A stretch of DNA of 64,000 bases from Fasciolopsis buskii (lineage: Eukaryota; Platyhelminthes; Trematoda; Plagiorchiida; Fasciolidae). A program made the position numbers and the translations under genes. The number at the start of each line of letters is the position of its first letter. Positions within the stretch are counted from its first letter, which is position 1. Positions 25,106-36,313 of this stretch are shown here, piece after piece. The stretch is from NCBI GenBank assembly GCA_008360955.1, contig LUCM01004057.1, forward strand, positions 19,375 through 83,374, read 5' to 3'. Below the pieces are notes generated by a model. It was not told where the DNA came from. It saw only the letters and a list, made by a program, of their open reading frames with translations, and did no database searches.

Positions 25106-25320
25106 GCTTTCCGCATGCCTTGCGCATTTCGAGAAATATACAGATTTATTAATATTATTGTTATCCGGAATACGCATTTTGTTCCAAATAACACGAAGCT
25201 AGAAAGCACTTTTCTTAGTCAGTGATACCCCACCAAATTTCAGAAAAAAATGGGGAACGTGCAATGGGACGGGCTGCTTTTCCCCTCTTCAGAAGCCGAA
25301 TAGTCGACTCCACTTCCGTT
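25106..25320 (-). repeat. Second, diverged RT N-terminal block fused to the RTE copy
   Basis: Positions 25266-25320 repeat 25833-25887 with about five mismatches in 55 bases. Weaker similarity continues leftwards to about 25165 versus 25735; for example both contain ttgttccaaat and atggggag or atggggaa. The left end (25106-25168) is the 63-bp repeat also found at 22985. In reading direction the block therefore restarts the RT N-terminus just after the RT core. Confidence 0.7.
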
Positions 25321-25910
25321 CATCGCATACCCTAACGCGACCATAGGCACGCGAGTACAATGCTCGCAACAGGTTCACAAACTTCGTTGGCATGCCCTTT
25401 CGGTGGAGAGCACTGAGTAGTGCTGGTCGATCCACGCAGTTGAATGCACCTTTCAAGTCAAGAAAGACTACGATCGAAGGGCGCCAGTGCGTGTGACGCG
25501 TTTCGAGTATCTGTCGAAGAGTGAATATTTGGTCGATGCAAGCTCGACCTGGCCGAAATCCGGCCTGTTGTTGGTGGATATTTTTCTCGCGAATTGTTGT
25601 CAAGTGACGCAGCATTATCGAAGTCAATATTTTAGTAACACTCGGAATTTAACTAATTCTACGAAGATTGCTGCAGTCAATCCATGTACCCTTCTTGAGA
25701 GTGGTTACAAATCATTGATTCACCTCATGATAACGGAATACGCTCCTTGTTCCAAATGTCAGGAATCAAGGAGGTAAGTGATTTCATCAGAGCTTCTCCA
25801 CCGCGATTGAGCAGAAATGGGGAGAGTTCGTCGGGACCGGCAGCGTTTCCCCTCTTCAGAAGCCTAATATTCGACTCCACTTCCGTTTTCGTTGAGGACT
25901 CGACAGACAC
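25289..25910 (-). pseudogene. RTE-like reverse transcriptase relic
   Basis: Two frames carry the RT. 25910-25725 reads RLLKRGNAAGPDELSPFLL, then LIPDIWNKERIPLS, the N-terminal fingers. 25627-25289 reads HQQQAGFRPGRACIDQIFTL, then RQILETRH, VVFLDLKGAFNCVDRPALL and FVNLLRALYSRAYGRVRV. The QAGFRPGR-CIDQIFTLRQIL and FLD-K-AF-SVDR blocks are diagnostic of RTE-clade LINEs. The first catalytic aspartate (FLD) is kept. The YADD block is absent because the sequence breaks off before it. The last residues, RKWSRLFGF, belong to a repeated upstream segment and not to the normal RT. Confidence 0.85.
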
Positions 25911-27751
25911 CTCCCAAGGATTCGCGGCCTCGGATGTCAGACTAACTGCGTCAGCGTGCGGCCGGCCAAACTACCCCTTGAATTGCTCAGTCAAACGGTT
26001 CAGCCCTTGCTGTCTGCCATGGATGAGCTCCCCATTCTTTTCGCACACGACTTCACTAACCGAATTTCGACCCTCGCCGGTGTCACGTATAAATGTTTAA
26101 ACAGTCTTTGACTGTTACATGAACTGTCCGCTTCCTCCATCTATTCGGCTACCCTAGCCCACCGGTTTTCACGGTCATTCTTAAAGCTTATCGTCAACTG
26201 ACGCTGCAACTGTTGACACATCTTATTCACGTCCTTTCAGTTAGGGAGAAGGCGTTTTTGTTTCATTGACACAGCGACCCTTACGAGATCCAACTTTTGA
26301 TGAACGCTATATCTAAGAATACAGGCGAAATCTGTGGTCAAATGCATAGCCTGCTTGATTTGATGTCAATGCTCGTGGGAATTCCTAGATCCTCGGATGG
26401 TTTCAGTTCATAACTGGTGCGAGCAGTTGAATCACACAGACATTCGATGGCCAATCGGGTTTTTTGCCTGCGTCGATGTCCGTTGAGCTGCAGCAAAAAA
26501 TGGCGTTAAAAATAATGCATGGGCCGATTCGGCGTACATGGTCCAGTATGATCTACAGTTCTGGACAGAACCGCGCCAACGGTAGCTTACTGCAATATGG
26601 CCAAGCTGACTCAGACTACTTGTCCAGTTAGAGCGCTATTTCACCATGCGACGCGAAATGCGTCAGAAATTCGTGCTATACAGGAATGAGTTATTGTCAG
26701 CACAGAATTGGAGAAGCCTTTTTTCTGTTATCTGTCCGCCGGGCAGGCAAGGTGCATCGCCCACCCAAACAGGTTTTCGATATACTCAGTTTTCCAACTT
26801 GTGCATTAAAATTAACTGCTATCACTACGAGGGTCATAAAGTCATCATAATCTCGTCATTTTACATGTCAGTGCTGTAGTCTGTTGGGACGTACACAGAG
26901 ATGACAAATAAACTTCCAGATGGGTAGAATACTGCACGAAAGGCTTTGGAAAATCATACACGATCAAAAGTCAAAACGATTGAATGTAATTGATGTTTTA
27001 CTTATATTTACTTTACTTTTACATATATATCGATTCAGGGGAAAACCTGTGTTTTACCTCTTATCCCGTAGACTAGTCCAGTCAGATGGTAAAGACTCTA
27101 GTTTACCAACACGTTAAACCCGTAAATTCCTTCTCCATGGAACGAACTAAATATACTTCACTTGTTCCTTGAGAAAATCAATCTGTGCGTGGATGTTTGC
27201 TTCAGTTGACTCCTGTTCTCTACTGGGATGCCAATTATACGAGTGTCTAATAGCAGGAATCAACTGGCGGGATGCACAGCAGGCGACCCTAATCCAAACA
27301 GATGAGAATTTGCGGCACATATGCAACACTGACAAGCAATTTCCAGATTTAGTATGCCACGCCTGTTGCTGAATTTATTCCATATAACTCAGATATGTAC
27401 AATATGCGAGAAACGTACGAAACCAGTTATATCACTTAATTATTACCCGGACTTACGAGGAAGACGGCAGGAAAACAGAAGATCAAAACTTCAATCCCTC
27501 AATCTCGGGACATGCAGTTCATATGGACAGTCGATATCACAGGACTGCAAGTAAGCTAACCTGGGATACCTGATCCATTTGGACATGGAAGCGATAGGAA
27601 CATGCTGACTAAGGATACGACAAAATGCGCTTCATGCGAATGCATTTTCGATTGTCAGATGTGGTTGCCCTCCATCCGCAAATTCAGGGTTTCAGATGAA
27701 ACCAAAACTGACGTGTTATAACTTAGCCAAATTAAATATGTATGCCAGAAA

Positions 27752-30700
27752 GCTGTTTTCCCAGAGGCCGCTTTCATGTTCAGCTGACCGCAGACGGATG
27801 TTGTCACTAACTGAGGCATGACATCCCGCGTTCCATCACCGAAAGCAGATGTCCGTAAAATTATGAGAAATTGGGCCTTAAAAACTAACAGATTCATAAG
27901 TGCAACTTACTTCAGGGTCGTAATATGGGTTCTAGTTGCTTCCACTGATAAATGCATTTGCAACGCTGATTGACACATGACAGCAATTACGGATATCGCA
28001 AGAACCAAGCCTGTTCACAGCAAAAATCTAATCCCTAATTAGAACTGACCTTTAACGCCTATTTTCGTGCTTTGTGTTCGGACCAGGGTTTCTGCGTTGG
28101 AGGCTAAAATTGCATATTATCACCATATGAAAGGTCCAATTTACGGTTGTACTTTGCTCGATCATTCAACCAGGAATCATGTGCGCCGCTAGTCGATGCG
28201 GCAACGTCCTCTTTTTTCCTGTATTTCCTCGTCACTACAATCAATTAGTGACACAAAACTGTTTTACTCGTAAAAACTTCCCGATATATCTGGCGCATCA
28301 TTCGCATGCACTACACATGCTCCCATTAAATCTCTACAGCTTAGGCCTGAGTTAGGAGACGTTGTGATGCTGCCCATTTATTGTGAACAGTGGAAACCTT
28401 TAGGGCCGGCTGCATAGATCTCTGATCCATTGTTCATAGTCTGAGAGCTGTATTTGTTCTACCTGGGCGCGAACAACCCTCAGCGCTTCCTTTCTTCGTT
28501 TCCACGTCGATATTCTGGAGTGACCCACGTACATAAACACGACCTGGATTTATTCGTGGACCCATTTCTTGCCATAATACTCATAACGAATTTTCTAGAC
28601 AGCGGAACCCTACATAGAAATTGATATCGTACATTCTTTACATGGAAACAAAGGAAAAAAAGGAGACTGAAAAGTGAAATGGCAGAGGGAAATAGGTTAG
28701 GTAATGATGTCCATGAAACCACAATGAACATGATTCTAACAAGCAAGCTGTTTAACTGAGTCTCTAATAAATATTGTTCCCTCATCTAAGTAAGTTCCGT
28801 AAACCGGCAAATGTCATTCTCATGGGATGTCATCCAGGTGCTCCACAATAATGTATATCAGATAACAAATAAGTTTTACGATCGCGTGAGACTAATGAAG
28901 CACTCCATGGTAAAAGTAATTTGGAAGCGTAAACTTAGCCCAAATCTGACATTTACGTTCAAATAAAAGCTTTGGTTTCAATAATAATAGTCTACAAGAT
29001 ACCCCCTAACAGAAGCAACACGTATTCATGCAATCAACAAGGAAACCCACTTGTCCATGCAATATAAAAATGACGAAAACAGCGCAACTCACGCGCGGCA
29101 AACAATCACCGGCAGGTCACGAGACCGAATGAATTTTGCAATTAGACCTCATTAAAACCGCGTAGTAATACTCGCCAGAAAACTTGAGGCCTCAAAGATT
29201 ATTTCTTTGTAAATTCTATAAACCTTGAGAATTTTCGTGAGAGGAAATCATCAGCTATGACCAATTCATGCAGTTATTTATCCGTATTTCTTATTGCTAC
29301 CAACTGCGGTATTCAAATTGTGAAATCGTTAGTATACTTTGTTTCAGCCTTCGGAAAAAAATAAGAACTGGAAATGTTAAACTTATGACTTTGCCAGTAA
29401 AAATAACAAAAAACCGTATGATATAATGCCACTTTGAAAAACGGCCGCTAGCGGACTGGGTTATTTCATGCAGCACGTACTGAAAATCAGACACTATCGA
29501 CACTTAGGAATCTAGTGAGAATATAAGGAGTCGGAAACGCAATCAACCATGAGTACCACATCGGCCTTAGCACTTCCCACAGTCATTTTGTCTTTTATCT
29601 TTTCCACTCCACCCCCGCCCCCCCACGGCCAACAGCATTTGCTCGGAGTTTTTGTGAGCTTCTTGGTAATACTCGTGACGAGTATTTCTCATGTTTCAAG
29701 ACTGACACTCCAGCGGGAGAGTTTAGTGATAAAACTTTATTGGTATCTAGAGCTGAACTCTTTGAGAACAGAGGTGCATGAAAGGTTTTTTTGAAGCGAA
29801 TCGCATGCAAATTAATTAGTTGAAAAAACACCCTAAAAAACAATCACCTTGCTGAAGAAAGATGGAAACAAAACGCACGTATTATTGTAGACTACCAAGA
29901 ATAGAGTGGGATCCAAGCAAGTTGGTGGCTGATAGTAATTCATAAGAGGAAGTAAATATTTAGGATTGAGGAAAAGCTTTACAGCTCACAACAAATCCAA
30001 AACAGGAGATCCCCGGCATGTGGAAAGCATACTTCGACGGGTTAATAGAAACACTAAAATGCATAAATATGTCTAGAAAACAACTGTTGTGGATATCATG
30101 CATAGATCAGGTGGGACCATAAAGAACAATCCCATATCCTTATCATTCAAGGCCCCTAAGTTCACGCACAATATGATTCAAAGATGGTTGAGAAATGGCA
30201 TCTGACAAGGTGAAACGAAGAGAGAAAACACTTCATTATTATAAGCCAAAGGAGGGATTACTAGCTGCTAACAAATTGGATTCTTTGTCTTCTGATGTTC
30301 GCAAGTACGCATTGGTGAGATAGGTCTTTGAGAACAAACTGGAACATGGATGAAACAGATCTGCAGGCTGATGCGCCAGGCGTGTCATCTGAACTAAACA
30401 TCCATTCAAAATCGAAGGGTTACCTTCAAAAATTCGTGGCGGTTCCCCATCATTATTTAATGGTGTGGCTCAACCTAGCCGCATCCCTTGGATTGATCTC
30501 TTTGTGACATAGTGACTGAAGTGCTTCATAAACGAACTTTCCATAAAATATGGATTGCCAGATGCTTCGCCCTTGATTCCAAAGATTCTCATGACATCAG
30601 GTGCTTTCGAGGGATTAAAAACAGGTTGTTGCACTTCAGAACAATAAACTTCAGAAATCACAAGTGTGACATCAAATCGGAACTGATAAACAACTTTCAA

Positions 30701-31150
30701 ACCCAAAAGCGATGATCCAGAATGTCAAACAAAAAACAACCTCAGACTCTTACAAATGAATAGGCATAACACAAGGATCAAGAAGTATAAATATACGCTC
30801 AATAATACACGGAACGTTTATTTTGCTAGGAGGGATTTTGGCCATAGGAAAAGTCTGACAACACTTGTTCTCCTATAGGAAATCGCCCAATGTGCCTTGG
30901 AAATGTGCAAGGCAAACTTTAAATTACCTATTACAGAGGAATATTAGAAATGTTTATGTACTTCGATAGTAAAATGGACAGTTACCTTTGACATATGTAC
31001 GCGGACAGTTCTTCTGTTGCATGCGTCGGCGACAGGTTTTGTATTGTATTGTATGGAATTTTGCGCACAAAACGTCACATTTCAGTCAAAGTGAGGATAA
31101 AAAATAGGGAAAATTTGCACTCATTACCTTGTGAAAATCTGAAAAAAGCT
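27752..31150. other. Spacer between inverted RTE arms, left part: no recognisable feature
   Basis: Frames of up to 101 codons on both strands (28785-28480, 29549-29794, 30706-30470) show no known motif, and there is no consistent coding strand. A short C-run (ccaccccc-gccccccc, near 29610) is the only compositional oddity. Confidence 0.5.
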
Positions 31151-33910
31151 TCACCGTGGAGTGTTCTCAGCCCATTGTGATAGGTTGCCCAAGAATTCGA
31201 TTGAAACACGGTCACGGTTTCTCAAGATGTGTGCTAAATATAGGACATTGGAATTCCTATAGATATTGATTCTAGAGGATATGGAACGAAAAACGGATAG
31301 TGTAGAAATATGAGAGCGGCAATTTGAAAGATCGTTGCACAAGGGATACGTGGCATTAGAAAGAATTTTGTGGGCAAACTTCTCACATACTAATGTGCGG
31401 TGATCACATAGACTGAAGAACGACTCAATTAGTGGTGTGAAAGACACAGCTACTAACTGATAGCCCCAACGAAGAATTTTAGTCTTTTTAAATAAACCCG
31501 GAAAATAACAAGAAAACAGTAAAGAAGGATTGGAAAAACACATCGGTATACAAATCGGGAGATGGTGCTTTGTTTCACCTTGTGGTGTCAAAGCCTCCTA
31601 ATCAGAGGTGACAACCGTCGGAGATTCTTCACACAGGTGAAAATGTGAGAAGTCCAATCCAGATTTTTATCAACAGTAAGTCCTGGATATTTCACAGAAT
31701 CAATCCTGGTAAGTGTTTCTGAATTGGTGGAAGACGTTTCGGATGGGTAGGCTAACTGAGAGAGAAAGAGAACGAACATTCGAAAAACATTTAGATGTGT
31801 TGAGTTTTAAACCAACTTAAGCAGAGAAATCGTAGGTAAAAGATAAATTGTTGTAAAAACTTTAAAAATCATTGTTATTCGAGACGTTTTGAGAGCGGGC
31901 AGCATCATCAGCTTACTTAAGTAGATGACAGGGGATCTAGTTGGCAAGTTTCTAATGTAAGTAGAGAAGAGGAAAGATGAAAGAACAGCACCCGGAAGCA
32001 CGCCTGAGTTGTTAACCAACGGTTTTGATGTTTTAGCGTCCATTCGCGTGCATTTGGTTTGGTTATTAAAGTAATCAAACAGCCATGCTAATCAAGTCCT
32101 GGGAAACCCACATGTTTCTATTTTGTGAAGTGGCATAGATCGTGGGACTGAATCGAATGCCGACAAATAGTCTAGAAAGGCGCAACACACAGATTTAATC
32201 GGTGTTTAAGAACTTACAAGTGTGATGAATAAAGGACGCGACAACATACAAAGTGCGCCTATTAGATTTATAGACAACCTGGAAAATGTCGTTAGGAGGA
32301 AATATAGAAGAACGCAGGCGTATAAGTATAGCACGCTCCACCAGTTTAAGACCACAAGGTGTTAAGATGATTAGGCGAAAACGATTTGCCAGAGCAGTTG
32401 AACTGGTAGATTTTGGGATGGGAATAATAGTGACGGGTCTTCAACAGTCACGGATAGGTGATGAGTTAATTAGAGAAGTAAATGCATCGGTCAGAGCTAC
32501 AGCATCATGCCTTAAAATAGCTGACGACAGACTATCGGGACCAACCCCTGTGGTAACTTTAGTGGTGTGCAGAAGGTCGAGCACCTCGTCTCTATAAAAA
32601 TTGGTAATTGTTATATCGCCAGCCTGTCCAAATTTGTTGGGGGTATAAGTGAAATGATAGATGAAAGTATGATTGATGCTGTCAACATCCGCAGAAGTTT
32701 TCGTATGCTTCGTCTTACTCCCACAGAAAAGTCGAATTCCTTGTCACAGGAATCGATTGTTGTTACTAATCAGGTGGCTGGCGAATGTAGTGTCGATGCG
32801 TTGGATTTCAGCTTCTATTGGGTTGGAAGTATATCGCACACTAGTGTTAATACGGGATTCGCAGAATTGAAGTGCTTCTTGCATCTTTTTAGAGGTTTCA
32901 GTTTCTGGGTGGAGATGCCGTCATTTGAGACGAATGGTGTTTCTAAGGGACAGAAGATATCAAAGATTGCGTTGACGGTCTCTGTGCAAAGTCTGACATT
33001 GTTATTGAGCAGGGGTTCAAAAGAGAAACAGGTAGATGCTAGTGAAAGGGATTTCTGAAGAATAATGAGGCTGTTGTGCGAAAAGTTACGGAGGTGAACT
33101 CGGATTTGATTTGCTCGCCTGAAGGAATAGAAAGCTGACCCAGAGTATATCTTGGGCGTTAACAGAAGCAGACGACGATCACTACCTTAGATGAAAGCGC
33201 ATAGTTCCAGGGAAAAGAACTCGTGGTGGTTGGTAATAACTTTATCTAAAATGGAGTCGCCTCTTGTGGGAGAAACGCAAAGGTCAGTCAAATCGAACAC
33301 AACCAGTTTTAGGGTGGATGCATGATTATAATCACCTAGAATAATACGCAAACTTTCCCCAAGAAAAAGAACAATTAATTCGGGAAAAACTGGGATGAAG
33401 CCGTGTCAGGAGACAGTAAATTTTGTTTGGCGAGTACGTATAAATAACTTCGGACTTGCCAGCCCAGAAGGAGTTTATGTATGTTGTCACACCACCTCCA
33501 GTCTTCTTGTCACGAACTCTATCCTGCCGATGGAATCTGTAGCTGTCTATCGACACGAGTGAATCGGCAATATCCGGATTCAGCCAATATTTTTGTATGC
33601 AGATGGTACAAGAGTGAGTAGGAATCAGTGATTGGATTCGTAAACAGCGAGCGGATGTTGGTGTTCAGCGGTGCCGGAATGGATATCTTGGCTGAAAGAG
33701 TGCATTTCGGAGCTGCCTGCCAGCCAGAATGAGTGCCTCTTTAAGATAGATTAGAAGATCTTTGAGGTGCAACAATGCGTGATCCAAGTCCATGTTGAGA
33801 AACGATCTTGTTTTTGAACAAGCGTAATTCCGAGCGATTGTAACGACGAACGGTGACCATAGTAGAGACGAAAATTGGAAGAGAAGACAACGATGCCAGA
33901 GTTGTAGCAC
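31150..33910 (-). mobile_element. CR1-like LINE relic 4, unusually well preserved
   Basis: On the minus strand the endonuclease begins near 33660 (LNTNIRSLFTNPI) and the RT ends near 31150, giving the full endonuclease-RT order. Open frames of 103 to 163 codons on the opposite strand are shadows of this conserved coding sequence. It lies between the two inverted RTE copies and differs from relics 2 and 3 in sequence, so it represents another CR1-like subfamily. Region 33660-33910 and upstream may be ORF1 or 5' UTR. Confidence 0.8.
31151..33660 (-). pseudogene. CR1-like ORF2 relic: endonuclease and reverse transcriptase
   Basis: Endonuclease: WLNPDIADSLVSIDSYRFHR (33575-33525), KKTGGGVTTYI (33510-33475) and IILGDYNHAS (33345-33300), the GDFN block with Phe replaced by Tyr. 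RT: VGPDSLSSAIL (32545), LTPCGLKLVERAI (32370) and AFLDYLSAFDSVPR (32185-32140). SGVLPGAVLSSFLFSTYI (32010-31950) follows. One frameshift lies before the active site; read past it, the bases at 31915-31895 still encode ADDAAR behind a stop where Tyr would be. C-terminus: RIDSVKYPGLTVDKNLDW (31720-31650) and LRRLSPLIRRL. Lesions are few compared with the other LINE relics, so it is probably the youngest of the CR1-like copies here. Confidence 0.85.
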
Positions 33911-34415
33911 AGCCAGTCTAAGGGTGCGTCAATATACTGTTTGTTTTAATTAGAGACAGTTTGTTTAGGGATGCCACATTAGCTGGTTTCGTTCTGCTTT
34001 GGTGGGCTGGGTTCTGTTATTTGTCCGTTTGGAAAGGGTTTTCATCGTCATTTGGTTGTTTCTTTTGTACAAGTATTTGCACGCTTGTGCATGGTTTGTT
34101 GTTTCTAAGGTTGATGACATTGTTTACGTGATACGGGAATTATTTCAGTGATTCGTGTGTTTATTTTTGTATAAAAGAGTCGACATTTTTTGTTCTGCCT
34201 TCAGTTAGAAATAAGGTTAGAATAAATGAAATAATGCCTAATCGCCTCATCCTATTATTTTTTATCAAGATGGGATAGCAATTATTCCAGCTTGATGTCC
34301 AATTAAACAACTGGAGATAATATCCTAGACGGAAGAAGTTGCCGAGTGCCTTCTAGTGTGCGACATCTGGGGCCGAAATTGTGGGGATGGCGACACTCGT
34401 GTCTGAAATCTCACA
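33910..34415. other. Unassigned; possible 5' part of LINE relic 4
   Basis: The plus strand is T- and G-rich, which puts A- and C-rich sequence on the LINE's coding strand. No ORF1 motif was read. It ends where the plus-strand RTE copy begins. Confidence 0.35.
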
Positions 34416-34799
34416 TTCTTGGCATTCATATTTAATTTGGCTAAGTTATAACACGTCAGTTTTGGTTTCATCTGAAACCCTGATTTGCGGAATGGTAGGG
34501 CAAAACCACTCTGACAATCGAAAATGCATTCGCATGAAGCGCATTTTGTCGTATCCTTAGTTCAGCATGTTCTATCGCATTCCATGGTCGCAAATGGATC
34601 AGGTATCCCAGGTTAGCTTACTTGCAGTCCTGTTGATATCGACTGTCCATATGAACGCATGTCCCGAGATTGAGGGATTTGAAGTTTTGATCTTCTGTTT
34701 CTGCCGTCTTCCTCGTATTAAAGTCCGGGTTAATAATTAAGTGATATAACGGTTTCGTAGTTTCTCGCATATTGTACATATCTGAGTTATATGGATAAT

Positions 34800-35770
34800 T
34801 CAGCAACAGGCGTGCATACTAAATCTTGGAAATTTTGCTTGTCAGTGTATTGCATATGGTGCCCAAATTCATCTGTTTGGATTAGGGTCGGCCTGCTGTG
34901 CATCCCGCCAGTTGATTGCCTGGCTATTAGACAACCTCGTCTTATAATTGGCATCCCAGTAAGAGAACAGGAGTCAACTGGAGCAAAACATCTACGCACA
35001 GGATTGATTTTTCTCAAGGAAACAAGTGGAAGGTATATTTAGTTTCGTTCCATGGAGAAGAATTTACGGGTTTAACCCGTGTTGGTAAACTAGAGTCTTT
35101 TGTACCATTCTTGACTGGACTAGTTTTTATACGGGATAGAGGTAAAACACAGGTTTTCCCTGAAATCGATATATATTAAAAGTAAAGTAAATATAAGTAA
35201 AACATCAATTACATTCAATCGTTTGACTTTTGATGCGTGTATGATTTTCCAAAGCCTTTCGTGCTCAGTATTCTTACCCATCTGGAAGTTTATTTTGTCA
35301 TCTCTGTGTACGTCCCAACAGACTACAGCACTGACATGTAAAATGACGAGATTATTGATGCTTTATACCCTGTAGTGATGCAGGTAATTTAATGCACAAG
35401 TTTGGAAAACTGAGTAGATCGAAACCTGTTTGGTGGGCGATGCCACCTTGCCTGCCCGGCGGACAGATAACAGAAAAAAGGCTTCTCCAAATCGGTGCTG
35501 ACAAATAACTCATTCCTGTATAGCACGAATTTCTGACGCATTTCGCGTCGCATGGTGAGAATAGCGGCTCTTAAACTGGACAAGTAGTCTGAGTTTCAGC
35601 TTGGCCATATTGCAGTAAGCTACACTTGGCAAACGGTTCTGTCACAGAACCACTGTAGATCATACTTGGACCATGTACGCCGAATCGGGCCATGCATTAT
35701 TTTTAACGCCATTTTTTGCTGCAGCTACAACGGACATCGACGCAGGCCAAAAACCCGTACTTGGCCATCG
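34800..35770 (+). pseudogene. RTE-like AP endonuclease relic
   Basis: With frameshifts, about 35285-35345 reads VYFVISVYVPTDYSTD, matching the 'VISVYAPTD-SPD--KD-FY' block of RTE endonucleases. About 35515-35700 reads NSFLYSTNF, then LGHIAVSYTWQTVL and RSYLDHV, matching 'N-LFL-NTNF', 'IDHIAISYRWR' and 'CRSYW---VDSDHAL'. The catalytic Asp-His region is only partly preserved. The more 5' part was not readable. The same stretch is present on the minus strand of arm 1 (27400-26500). The call rests on several ordered blocks, none perfect. Confidence 0.55.
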
Positions 35771-36313
35771 GAATGTCTGGGTGATCAACTGCTCGCACCA
35801 GTTATGAACTGAAACCATCCGAGGATCTAGGAATTCCCACGAGCAGTTGACATCAAATCAAGCAGCTATGCATTTATGACCACAGATTTCGCCTGTATTC
35901 TTAGATATAGCGTTTCAGTCAAAAGTTGGATCTCGTGAAGGGTCGCTGTGTCAATGAAAAACAAAAACGCTTCTCCCTAACTGAAGGACGTGAATAAAGA
36001 TGTGTCAACAAGTGCAGCGTCAGTTGACGATAAGCTTTAAGAATGACCGTGAAACCGGTGGGCTAGGGTAGCCGAATAGATGGAGAGCGGGACGTTCATG
36101 TAACAGTCAAAGGACTGGTTTAAACATTATACGTGACACGGCGTAGGGTCGAAATTCGGTTAGTGAGTCGTGTGGCGAAAAGAATGGGGGAGCTCATCAT
36201 GGCAGACAGCAAAGGGGCTGAACCGTTTGACTTGAAGCAATTCAATGGGGGTAGTTTGGCGGCCGCACGCTGACGCCAGTTAGTCTGACATTTACCGAGG
36301 CCGCGCAAAATCC

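Larger units (their letters stand above)
25106..27751 (-). mobile_element. RTE-like LINE, minus-strand copy (arm 1 of an inverted pair)
   Basis: From 27751 down to about 25325 this is the reverse complement of 34416-36950, with stretches near 90 percent identity and many one-base indels. Both copies begin at the same place on the 5' side. The 5' part has a degraded AP endonuclease and the 3' part an RT. After the RT reaches the segment RVRVCDE (about 25325), the sequence does not go on to the expected 'SPLF--GV-QGCPLSPFLF' block. It jumps instead to a second, diverged copy of the element's own RT N-terminal part (25320-25106). The RT C-terminus is absent. Loss of the 3' part is the reverse of usual LINE truncation. 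Confidence 0.8.

Noticed and set aside
26646..26879. A plus-strand frame (MRREMRQKFVLYRNEL) shared with the minus strand at 35583-35389
   Set aside because: It is conserved in both inverted copies only because it is antisense to the RTE endonuclease region.
32286..33058. Long plus-strand open frames (103 and 163 codons)
   Set aside because: They lie antisense to the well-preserved CR1-like ORF2 and show no family motif.
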